From Ornithinibacillus halotolerans (GTDB lineage Bacteria; Bacillota; Bacilli; Bacillales; Amphibacillaceae): a stretch of DNA of 64,000 bases. The translations under genes were made by a program, and so were the position numbers. Within the stretch, counting starts at the first letter, position 1, and each line of letters starts with the position of its first letter. The DNA lies in assembly GCF_014637405.1 (NCBI RefSeq), contig NZ_BMEY01000002.1, positions 230,253-294,252 on the forward strand, written 5' to 3'. Under the pieces are notes generated by a model. The model saw only the letters and a list, made by a program, of their open reading frames with translations, was not told where the DNA came from and made no database searches. This document shows, piece by piece, positions 44,607 to 52,254 of this stretch.

Positions 44607-44987
44607 CTAAAATTCCTTTGTAAATTTATATCCTTCAATAAATCCTTGGATAAAATGTTCTTGACTGCTAATGCCCTCTAGTGAATTAAAACCTGCTTCA
44701 AGGTCAGAAAGTAACGAAAGATTATTATTGTTTTGCATCTGTTCTTGAATCAGATTGAAATTAAGGTAAACTTCTTTCTCTACCTCTTTATACTCTTTTG
44801 TTTCCGTGTTGAAAGATCCATCTATTTCACAATTAAGTAATGTTCTATAAGCTATTTGTCTTAAAACATTTTTCATTCCGGCTTCATAAATATTAGTGAA
44901 AAAGTCTAAATTTTCTCCAATGCCTTTTGAATTCTCCTTTGCTACTTCAACAATATTTTCTAAGGGCGCAATCGATATTCTATACAT
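44607..44987 (-). CDS. Hypothetical protein
   Basis: 126 residues from ATG 44987 with GAGAGGAGC nine bases upstream. Mostly helical, acidic, no membrane segment. Not recognised; the final third (SSQEHFIQGFIEGYKFTKEF) is amphipathic. It lies 20 bases upstream of the truncated lipoprotein remnant on the same strand. Good ribosome binding site supports a real gene. Confidence 0.6.
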   Translation of the reverse strand: MYRISIAPLENIVEVAKENSKGIGENLDFFTNIYEAGMKNVLRQIAYRTLLNCEIDGSFNTETKEYKEVEKEVYLNFNLIQEQMQNNNNLSLLSDLEAGFNSLEGISSQEHFIQGFIEGYKFTKEF

Positions 44988-45081
44988 AAAATTGAAGCTC
45001 CTCTCACTTTTTTATTATTGGTATTATTCCCAGTATAGATGGCAATTATACTAGATTAATAGAGATAAAATGACAGGAGAA

Positions 45082-45110
45082 GGGGGACAGGGATGCTGGG
45101 GCCAGCCCCC
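45082..45110. repeat. Degenerate class A repeat
   Basis: AGGGGGACAGGGATGCTGGG followed by GCCAGCCCCCC; the outer pairs GGGG/CCCC are kept but the core has changed. Confidence 0.4.
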
Positions 45111-45140
45111 CACTACAAGATATGAACAATGCAACTTTAT

Positions 45141-45365
45141 TTAATAGCTATGGGTTCTAATTCCGGCTTCAGCAATTTCTACTAGTTCACCTAAACGGCT
45201 TTGTGGAGTTCTCTTAATGATATCATTCTTAAATTCTTCATCTAATCCACCTACCAATGGTGTATTAATCCAACCTGGAGCAACAGCATTTACTCGAATG
45301 TTATCTTCAGCAAAGTCAATTGCATTTGTTTTAGAAAGTTAATCAATTGCTCCCTGTCCACTTTT
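45141..45365 (-). pseudogene. SDR oxidoreductase remnant
   Basis: Reverse-strand reading gives SKTNAIDFAEDNIRVNAVAP, GWINTPLVGGLDEEFKNDII and QSRLGELVEIAEAGI, the C-terminal half of a short-chain dehydrogenase (the NAxAPGxxxTP and RLGxxxEIAEA motifs). A stop codon replaces a residue just upstream, and the N-terminal NAD motif and YxxxK are gone. Confidence 0.8.
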
Positions 45366-45537
45366 ATACCCCTCACCTATGTCCTGATTACAACCCACAT
45401 CATTAATTAGAAACGATTAAACATACCATTGAAGTGAAAAATTCATGTTATGGTATGCCCCTTTTTCCCAGGTACGTTCGATTATATAAATGAAAGGAGG
45501 AAAATTGTTTAAACATGACTGAAATGGAGGTGATCTT

Positions 45538-45891
45538 TTGAGAAAGGAAATGGAGAGTGATGCATTGTATGATGTCATCGAGCAAAACCCAATCCCAGCT
45601 TCAGCAATCGCCCTTTGGTATGCACTTCTACATATTAATAAGAAGGCAGGGTGGAAAGAAGAATTTACAGTAACAGGTCCAGCGCTACGTTTAAAGGCTG
45701 GATTAAGTAGTAGTAGTTTTAAACGAGCGAGAGCTACGCTTGTGGCAAGTGGTTATATTGAACATCGAACAAGAGGAAACCTTCCGTCAGCATACCGGAT
45801 GAAGCGGTTGGCTAAGGTCGATGATTCCAAGCTTGATCGTTGTGATGGAAAAGCTAATTTGGATAGAGTGAATGAAGAATTAAATTTATAG
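45538..45891 (+). CDS. Winged-helix DnaD-like N-terminal domain protein (short)
   Basis: 117 residues, TTG start with GGAGGTGAT upstream. Residues 12-95 match the N-terminal winged-helix part of the DnaD-like protein at 57645: ALWYALLHINKKAGW with SLWHTLLHINNKARW, LKAGLSSSSFKRAR with LKSGLSESSFQRAR, and SAYRMKRL with PAYRMTRL. The DnaD C-terminal domain is absent, so it could be a truncated paralogue or a free DNA-binding protein. A class A half-repeat follows. Confidence 0.75.
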   Translation: MRKEMESDALYDVIEQNPIPASAIALWYALLHINKKAGWKEEFTVTGPALRLKAGLSSSSFKRARATLVASGYIEHRTRGNLPSAYRMKRLAKVDDSKLDRCDGKANLDRVNEELNL

Positions 45892-45922
45892 TTAACAGTC
45901 GAGAAAGTAATAGAAAAGTATG

Positions 45923-45952
45923 AGGGGGGCAGTTGTAATGGGGACTGTCCCC
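45923..45952. repeat. Class A repeat, one arm decayed
   Basis: GGGGGGCAGTTG then AATGGGGACTGTCCCC, immediately before the next ribosome binding site. Confidence 0.65.
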
Positions 45953-45986
45953 ACCATAAATTATGAAGGGAGGAGAACTAACTAGT

Positions 45987-46451
45987 ATGGCTGATGAAAT
46001 CGTAGCAGAGAAGATTGGGACTGATACTAAAGGAAGCGGTGATGAAGTTACAGATAAAGTGCAGCCTGAGGATGGGAAGGTAGGATGGGTCTATGTTTTA
46101 TATAACCCATCCATGCCTTCACTGGTGAAAATAGGATATTCGACGAGAGATCCTAAACTAAGAGCAAACGAACTTTCCAAACACGCTGGTGTACCAACCA
46201 AGTTTATCTTAGTTTATAAAGAAAAATTTGATGACTGTAAGAAAGCCGAGGAAATAATCCATCAGAAGCTAGTGGAGAGAGGACTTCGGGTTTCTGAGAA
46301 TCGGGAGTTTTTTAGGATGACGGTGGAGGAGGCTGTGAGGGTTTTGGTTGGGGAGAAGGGGAGGGGGAGTAGTATAAGGGACATGGGAGACACCATGTCC
46401 CATTACAATTTTAATTGGAAACCAAACTCTACCCAAAAAATTACAAGATGA
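45987..46451 (+). CDS. GIY-YIG nuclease-like protein (T5orf172/MUG113 type)
   Basis: 154 residues from ATG 45987 (GGGAGGAGA upstream); an ATG at 45963 precedes that site. The domain (about 28-115) shows VGWVYVLYNPSMPSLVKIGY, then ANELSKHAGVPTKFILVYKE and ENREFFRMTVEEAVRVL, the T5orf172/MUG113 pattern, in which the first segment stands for GIY-YIG. Function in such proteins is mostly unknown; phages and accessory regions carry them. The 3' end (IRDMGDTMSHYNFN) is encoded by a class C hairpin. Confidence 0.85.
   Translation: MADEIVAEKIGTDTKGSGDEVTDKVQPEDGKVGWVYVLYNPSMPSLVKIGYSTRDPKLRANELSKHAGVPTKFILVYKEKFDDCKKAEEIIHQKLVERGLRVSENREFFRMTVEEAVRVLVGEKGRGSSIRDMGDTMSHYNFNWKPNSTQKITR
46378..46401. 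repeat. Class C hairpin inside a gene end
   Basis: GGGACATGG and CCATGTCCC around GAGACA. Perfect 9-bp stem, in frame near the end of the GIY-YIG-like gene. Confidence 0.8.
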
Positions 46452-46716
46452 GTGTACAGAGACATTATTTGTAAAGAGTCTAGGAAAATAGAAATATATT
46501 ATTTGCACGTTGGAGACTGAATCTTTAGGTTTTACAGTCCTCGTGCTTTTTTATTTGCAGAATATATTACTTTGATTGCAATATTTGGAGGTGAATTTTG
46601 GAAAATACCAGTACACTTCTTTTAAGTCGTAATATAAGCTACTACCTAAGCAATTCACTATTATATAGCAGGAGAAATCCCTATTTTTGTCGAATATACT
46701 CGATGGAGGGAAGACG

Positions 46717-46998
46717 ATGAAAACTATAAAAAAACTATTTTATATCGTGTATATTATTGTAACGCTACTCATTGTAGGAATTTTGGGAGTTGTTATTTAT
46801 GGGGCAATATATAGTGATTTTAAACATCCCGACCTTATAAATAGTATTTCACTGTATATAGCATTTTTCTCATTACCAGGAATAGTTATTACACTTTTAA
46901 GCCTTGTTCCTGAGAATAAAAGAAAAGCCAAAATTCATTTAAAAGGTCAATGTCCTAAGTGCTATAGTGAAATGAATTATTATCTTGATGAACAATAG
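46717..46998 (+). CDS. Small membrane protein with C-terminal CxxC
   Basis: 93 residues from ATG 46717 (GGAGGGAAG upstream); the frame extends ten codons before that. Two spans (about 8-32 and 45-66), then a basic stretch and GQCPKCYSEMNYYL, a single CPKC knuckle that could be half of a metal site. Not recognised. It stands alone. Confidence 0.65.
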   Translation: MKTIKKLFYIVYIIVTLLIVGILGVVIYGAIYSDFKHPDLINSISLYIAFFSLPGIVITLLSLVPENKRKAKIHLKGQCPKCYSEMNYYLDEQ

Positions 46999-47505
46999 AA
47001 GGAATTGTTTTTACGAGTAAAAGAAGTAAGAAAATGTATGATTTGAGGTCTTGCTTAATTTGTAAATCATTTGTTATCTTCTATTGAAGAATAGAGTATG
47101 GAATGGTGATCTCAAGATGAGTATTAATTATCAACTGGAAATTGTTGAAAAAGAGCAATATTTAAAACACCCCGAAGGTATTGGTGTCAGACCACAATGT
47201 TACAAGAACAGTTGTCGTGCTAAGTCATGAGGTTTTAGAAGAAGGCATTATGAGTAGAGTAATCTGCTTTTAATGCCTTCTTGTTTTTGCTTCACTATTT
47301 TTTCGAGTTTGTATTCTACCGGGAGTGAAAAAACTGTAGCGCCAGTGTGAACATGTGGAAGGTTCTCGTGCTTATTGTGTTACTGAAATTATTGCTAGTG
47401 TGAACCATTTAAATCGATTGTGGTAGAATTATTAGTATCAAGAATTTTTAGTTTTTTTTATTAACTCAACAAAAGATATGGGGAAACTAAAGGGAGGATG
47501 ATTTT
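46999..47505. other. 500-base gap with a possible gene remnant
   Basis: A 37-codon frame at 47117-47230 (MSINYQLEIVEKEQYLKHPE...) resembles the start of an effector-binding (GyrI-like) domain but stops early and is probably a remnant. A terminator hairpin follows at 47238. The rest (47290-47505) holds only the upstream region of the DUF3800 gene. Confidence 0.35.
47238..47286 (+). terminator. Rho-independent terminator
   Basis: AGAAGGCATT pairs with AATGCCTTCT across a 22-base loop, followed by TGTTTTT. No intact plus-strand gene lies directly upstream, so it may be a remnant of a lost gene. Confidence 0.65.
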
Positions 47506-48717
47506 ATGAGCGAGGAGAAAAATAAGGAAATACTGGACGAGATAGATGCTGAAATAATTCAAGAAATATTACAAGAAAGCGAAGAATCCACTGAATTTGA
47601 ACAAGAATTTGACCCAGAAAAAGAAAAAAAACGTAGAGAACGTAGACAAGCTTTACAAATTGCCGTAGCAAATGGTAATACTGACACATTAATTAGAAAA
47701 GTTGCTTATATCCTAAATAAATTTCCTGAAACAAGAAACTCTGATATAGCTCTTCAAGTGCAGTATTGGAGAACCTTTGAAGGATTTACAGGGAACTCAG
47801 TGAGCACCGACAAACTATTCGAGTATGAAAGGCTTACATCGATAACTAGATCTCGACAAAAAATTCAAAATGAATATAAACTTTATCAAGCAGATAAACC
47901 TGTTCGTAAATGGAGAAGAAACCTGGATGAACTAGAGCGCGAAAAGCAAATAGCTAATAAACCCGAGATGCCTATCATATTTATATATGCCGATGAAACA
48001 GGAAAACAAGATAAGTATGTAATTGTTGCTAGTATATGGATATTAAACGAAAGGGCGCATGCAGATGTTTTTAATAACTTAAAGGAATGGAGAACTGCAA
48101 ATAAGAATCTTGAGAATTTCCCTAAAGAGTTTCATTTCAAAGAAGTGGATAATAGAGGAAAAGATTTACATCATTACATCAACTTCTTTGATACCTTTAT
48201 GGGAAATTCTGAGATGGTCAGTTTTAAAGCGGTTACTGTTAATAAACAAAAACTGGACAGAATGTCAGTGTCAGACATTATTAAAAACTTATACACTCAG
48301 TTGGTACGAACCGGAATTGAACATGAAAAATCTACTGGGCGTATTTCACCACCTAAACAGATAAGTTACACGAAAGATGATGAAGGAGAAAGCAGATATC
48401 AACTAATCCAGATACAGCAAGATTTATCTGATATGCTTAAAATCCAACATGACGAAGATTTTAAGTTAAATAGCTTTGCTTCCTTACCTTCAGATAGATT
48501 CGACCTGTTGCAAATAGCAGACTTATTTGCTGCTAGTCTTAATAGAAGATATAACCTTCAACCTAATAGTAATAACAGAAATGCAAAAGATGGTTTAACA
48601 AACCACATACTTAATGCTGTAGATTTAGTAGAGTTTAGGTTTAGTGCCGAGGATCTACTTCAAACGTTCGATGTAAATCTTGAAAATGATAGGTCAACAC
48701 TCTTCATCTTCGATTAA
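47506..48717 (+). CDS. DUF3800 domain protein
   Basis: 403 residues, ATG with AGGGAGGATG upstream. Residues 1-145 are charged and helical, including an EKEKKRRERRQ stretch. From about 158 the DUF3800 domain starts with PIIFIYADETGKQDKYVIVA (conserved acidic residues of the first strand), continues with KEFHFKEVDNRGKDLHHYIN and ends with SLPSDRFDLLQIADLFAASL. The fold is RNase H-like, and DUF3800 proteins are common in defence islands and with some retrons. Followed by a strong hairpin, so it is its own transcript. Neighbours are a Septu-like pair and a retron. Confidence 0.87.
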   Translation: MSEEKNKEILDEIDAEIIQEILQESEESTEFEQEFDPEKEKKRRERRQALQIAVANGNTDTLIRKVAYILNKFPETRNSDIALQVQYWRTFEGFTGNSVSTDKLFEYERLTSITRSRQKIQNEYKLYQADKPVRKWRRNLDELEREKQIANKPEMPIIFIYADETGKQDKYVIVASIWILNERAHADVFNNLKEWRTANKNLENFPKEFHFKEVDNRGKDLHHYINFFDTFMGNSEMVSFKAVTVNKQKLDRMSVSDIIKNLYTQLVRTGIEHEKSTGRISPPKQISYTKDDEGESRYQLIQIQQDLSDMLKIQHDEDFKLNSFASLPSDRFDLLQIADLFAASLNRRYNLQPNSNNRNAKDGLTNHILNAVDLVEFRFSAEDLLQTFDVNLENDRSTLFIFD

Positions 48718-48720
48718 TAA

Positions 48721-48760
48721 AAATAGTGGTACATGGGGACAGGCCCATGTACCACTATTT
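48721..48760. terminator. Terminator with a perfect 17-bp stem
   Basis: The two arms, each AAATAGTGGTACATGGG or its complement, enclose GACAGG and end in TTT. It starts 4 bases after the DUF3800 stop. The inner part (GGTACATGG ... CCATGTACC) is related to the class C repeat. Confidence 0.8.
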
Positions 48761-48906
48761 GATACAAAGGAACACTAGTGTCAGCCATCACTTGTTGGAG
48801 CGTTTTCATAATGCCATTTCCCCTAAATTTCAAAAAATGCGAAAGTAATTTATACACACGAAACGTGATTTAAGGAAATCTAGTATAGTTTTTTATCCTA
48901 TGAGGA

Positions 48907-48931
48907 GACATGGGAATAGGTACCATGTCCC
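48907..48931. repeat. Class C hairpin
   Basis: GACATGG, a 9-base loop, then CCATGTCCC. Between the DUF3800 terminator and the HNH gene end. Confidence 0.75.
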
Positions 48932-48965
48932 TTCCAATGCATTTAGTTTCTATCTGGCCTATAAG

Positions 48966-50000
48966 TTAAAGCATAAAATCTTTTGTTTCATCTTCAATTA
49001 TTTCTCTTGTTAGTTTACCTAAGATAGTTTTTTTATCTTCTTCAACTCTAGGTATTAAAGCATTTCGTAACTCATGGGAGTTATTAAAAAACACTTTATA
49101 CGTATTTTTTAATTGTTGTCTATAAGCATAATTATAGATATATGATTTTAAAATTATATTTTGCACATGTTGTTTATGGTAAGTATTATATATTTCTTCT
49201 AAATGAAACATTTTTATGTTTGCCTCTATCTTTTTAGCTAATTTTTCTGTAGTATTTACAGGTTCCAGTTTAATGTTGTAACTATTTTGGTAACCAATAA
49301 TTACTGAGACATAATCAATTTCTTCATCAAGTTCAACCCCTATAGGGAACTTGACTTCACTAGATTTTTCTACTAACTCTTTCCTGAAGCGTATATGTTC
49401 AGACACTCTTTTTTCATAAGGACTATAATGAGTATGTATACTAGTTTCTTTTTTTCCTTTAAAATCGGAATTACAAACCTTGCAACATGGAACTAAATTG
49501 TATATAGATATGGCCAAAAAAGGAAATCTGCCTTTATCATAAAAATGATCTAACACGGCTCGGGTTCTCCCTTTTTTGGATTCATAAATAAAGATAAACT
49601 GAGAATTACAATATGGACAAACTGTAATCCCTAATTCTTTTTGAAACTCATAGGCATTCCAATCTTTAAAGTAATAGAAATACTTGTATTCTTGAGTGAA
49701 AATCTCTAAGTGTTTGTAAAGTTCCTTTTTCTGTCTACTTTTCTTCTTTTTTGTAGGTAAACCTTCTAATTGATTTTCAAATTCAACTTTTATTTTATCT
49801 AATTTAGAAATATTTCCTACAATAATTAATTCTAGGTTATCAAATAAGTATTTAAGGATTTTTTTAACTTTCTCACTTCGTGCTTCTTTAACAGCCCGCT
49901 CTAAACTTTTATAGAGGCGGTTGGATTTTTTTTTGTTTTCACCAAATATAAAGTCCCTGTGCTTTTCTAAAATAGTTTTATTAAGTTTTAAGTCAATCAT
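48966..50000 (-). CDS. HNH endonuclease of a Septu-type (PtuB-like) module
   Basis: 344 residues, ATG 50000. The HNH/zinc region lies at about residues 130-190: CPYCNSQFIFIYESKKG, AVLDHFYDKGRFPFLAI and LVPCCKVCNSDFKGKKE. Two CxxC pairs bracket the catalytic histidine of LDHF. PtuB-type nucleases are the effectors of Septu and are also found with several retrons. The start overlaps the ATPase gene end by 8 bases, so both are translated together. N-terminal 100 residues are Lys-rich and helical. Likely cleaves DNA or RNA when freed by the ATPase. Confidence 0.85.
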   Translation of the reverse strand: MIDLKLNKTILEKHRDFIFGENKKKSNRLYKSLERAVKEARSEKVKKILKYLFDNLELIIVGNISKLDKIKVEFENQLEGLPTKKKKSRQKKELYKHLEIFTQEYKYFYYFKDWNAYEFQKELGITVCPYCNSQFIFIYESKKGRTRAVLDHFYDKGRFPFLAISIYNLVPCCKVCNSDFKGKKETSIHTHYSPYEKRVSEHIRFRKELVEKSSEVKFPIGVELDEEIDYVSVIIGYQNSYNIKLEPVNTTEKLAKKIEANIKMFHLEEIYNTYHKQHVQNIILKSYIYNYAYRQQLKNTYKVFFNNSHELRNALIPRVEEDKKTILGKLTREIIEDETKDFML

Positions 50001-51912
50001 TCGTAATGTTTCTCCTTATATTTTTAAGGTTTTCTAACTCTCGTTCTAATACTTGTATTCTTTTACCAAGATCTTTGTGATTTTCATTATGAAGTTCGAG
50101 TTTGCCATGGTAAATCTGCAGTATTTTATTACGGATTAATGGTTCACCGATTAAATCTATAAATTTCTTTAATTCGTCTTGATTATTGTAAACATCTTCT
50201 GGTGATAGTTGCAAAAGACTTTGTATAAAGTTATTAACCTTTTCTTTCGCAAAACTACCTATCAAACCATCATTAATAAAAAAGGAATTAGAAAAAAGCT
50301 CTATTATATTTGAAGCAAATGTTTTTGGACTACCTTCAATAGAATCGGGCAGATAAGATGAATTATTATCTCTTTTTAGAAATACTACATTAGTGTTAGG
50401 AAAGTCTGATAATACAAATGGTGAGTGGGTAGTTAATATAATCTGAACTTCTCCCTCAAATAATAAATTTACAAGTTTAATAAAATAATTTAACCAATCC
50501 TTTTGCCATTGTGGATGAAAATATAAATCTCCTTCATCAATTAGAAGCAAAAATGAGGTTGGAAAGCTTACACTAACGTTTTCATATTTCAGTTTTCCTT
50601 CTTCAATAATAAATGGAAGTTTATTCTTGCTAAAATATTCGTCTTTGGATAATATCTCTTCATCCCTTTTTAAAGCTTCTAAGATAGAATGAAATCTACT
50701 AAAAAGACTCAGCATTCCATATTCACCACTACTCATATCGGACCAAGTAAATTCTAGACAATCAATTCCTGCAAATGCATTCTTGTATAGGCTAATAAAT
50801 TCCTTTGTCTCCAGCGAATAAGTATAGATGTATAGGGAGTTGTCTGAAGAATTAAATTTCATATTCATAAAGTAATCAATAAATAACTCGAAACTTTCCT
50901 TTAATTCTTTCAAACTAGCTAGTAAAGATTCTATAGTTTTATTAGGAAGATCATTATAATAATACTCACTCAACTCTTCTTCTAATTGCCTATAGACCGC
51001 ATCAAAAATATTATTGTGTTTTTCTTTACTAAACCCATATAATAGATCTTTATAATACGTTCCAATTAATGTAATATTATTTTTTTCAAATAAATTATCA
51101 ATTTGTGCAAAGTAAGCAATTAGTGAATTTGATAACATATCACTGTAAAATTTATTTGATTTTTTGTAATCAAAAAAGTCATCAGTAAAATTCTTTGTTC
51201 TAATTAAATACATTACATCTTCTAATTCATCTGTGTATATGATAGAGTTCTCATTCAGCGATGCTTTAATGAATATCTTATCGGGAACGGTCATTAAATT
51301 TTGAATATTAAGTTGATCCTTATACTCATGTACAAAGTACACCTGTTTTTCTAGCTCGCTTATTAGGAATTGAGATAATTCATAAAATTGACTCATCAGA
51401 AAGTTTGTCGTTATATTTCTATAATGTATACCTTCTTCTTCTGAATGCATTCCTATGGATTTAGCATCAAACACATTTGAAAAAATAAGAGTTAAATGCC
51501 CATGCAAATTTATTGGGGTATTACAAAATATAATATATTTGGAAGAATTATTTCTAAATATTATTTTTTTATTTATGTTAGTAGAAAAGTGTAACCTTTC
51601 ATCAATGGTATAAATTAATATATACTCTGAATCTATGTTTTCGTTGTTTTCGCTGTTCATTATCTCTGATAAAAATTCAAGAATAGTTGATTTACCTGAG
51701 CCGTTTTCACCAACAATAGCCGAAATATCTACTTTTGGATTTTTCGATTCTTTGCTCTTTATTTTGAAAAAATCTTTAATATAAACCTTATTATCTTCTA
51801 CTGAAATAGTATGATTATTATACTCAAATCCAAATAAGTATTCACTTCCAAAGTTTGCTTCAAAATCCTTAACTTTTTTATATTCATTGAACCAAAAATA
51901 CAATATTTTCAA
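49993..51912 (-). CDS. AAA ATPase of a Septu-type (PtuA-like) module
   Basis: 639 residues from TTG 51912 (GAGGTGACAG upstream). ABC/SMC-like ATPase: Walker A at about 65 (AIVGENGSGKSTILEFL), a long helical middle, the signature-like TWSDMSSGEYGMLSLFSRFH, Walker B FLLLIDEGDLYFHPQWQKDW and switch region IILTTHSPFVLSDFP. The C-terminal 40 residues form a coiled coil. PtuA partners hold the HNH nuclease in check and respond to phage. Divergent from the retron RNA and RT, with about 180 bases between start and RNA. Confidence 0.87.
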   Translation of the reverse strand: MKILYFWFNEYKKVKDFEANFGSEYLFGFEYNNHTISVEDNKVYIKDFFKIKSKESKNPKVDISAIVGENGSGKSTILEFLSEIMNSENNENIDSEYILIYTIDERLHFSTNINKKIIFRNNSSKYIIFCNTPINLHGHLTLIFSNVFDAKSIGMHSEEEGIHYRNITTNFLMSQFYELSQFLISELEKQVYFVHEYKDQLNIQNLMTVPDKIFIKASLNENSIIYTDELEDVMYLIRTKNFTDDFFDYKKSNKFYSDMLSNSLIAYFAQIDNLFEKNNITLIGTYYKDLLYGFSKEKHNNIFDAVYRQLEEELSEYYYNDLPNKTIESLLASLKELKESFELFIDYFMNMKFNSSDNSLYIYTYSLETKEFISLYKNAFAGIDCLEFTWSDMSSGEYGMLSLFSRFHSILEALKRDEEILSKDEYFSKNKLPFIIEEGKLKYENVSVSFPTSFLLLIDEGDLYFHPQWQKDWLNYFIKLVNLLFEGEVQIILTTHSPFVLSDFPNTNVVFLKRDNNSSYLPDSIEGSPKTFASNIIELFSNSFFINDGLIGSFAKEKVNNFIQSLLQLSPEDVYNNQDELKKFIDLIGEPLIRNKILQIYHGKLELHNENHKDLGKRIQVLERELENLKNIRRNITND

Positions 51913-52078
51913 AATCTGTCACCTCAATAAAAGTATATCATTTCTTATTACTTTAGTAGATTATTGGAATCGTACTGAGGTAAGTGGTACGGATTCTGAA
52001 AAAGTAAGGATAATATTGAACTCTATTAGTAATGAGAAGAGTTAGAACAACTTACTTTCGGTATCTATATAAATAATG

Positions 52079-52084
52079 TATAAT
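52079..52084 (+). promoter_or_regulatory. -10 box for the retron RNA
   Basis: TATAAT ends 8 bases before the first inverted repeat of the RNA, the spacing expected if transcription begins there. The -35 region (TTTCGG, 17 bases upstream) is weak. Confidence 0.55.
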
Positions 52085-52092
52085 TTTATAAG

Positions 52093-52232
52093 CGTGTGGC
52101 TAGATTTTTCGCTTGTGTTTCGCGAGTGTTGGCAATAATGGTTGGGAGATTAGCTTCTCCGTACTATCATGTATTATCATGTATGAGCAATGTTGATATA
52201 TTGATCATGTTCGCCTAATGAGTAGCCACACG
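52093..52232 (+). ncRNA. Retron msr-msd non-coding RNA
   Basis: The ends are inverted: CGTGTGGCTA (52093-52102, a1) and TAGCCACACG (52223-52232, a2), which pair perfectly. A G (52103) follows a1 directly, the usual position of the branching guanosine. Next comes a stem-loop, CGCTTG with CGAGTG around TGTTTCG (52110-52128), typical of msr, then GGAGA/TCTCC and CAAT/ATTG stems in the presumed msd part. A -10 box lies just upstream, and the RT start codon is 22 bases after a2. Msr/msd boundary not resolved by eye. Confidence 0.8.
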
Positions 52233-52254
52233 TATTAATAAAGGGAGGGGTTAA

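Noticed and set aside
47117..47230. 37-codon frame as an intact small gene
   Set aside because: Looks like the start of a larger effector-binding domain cut by a stop; only a remnant is supported.
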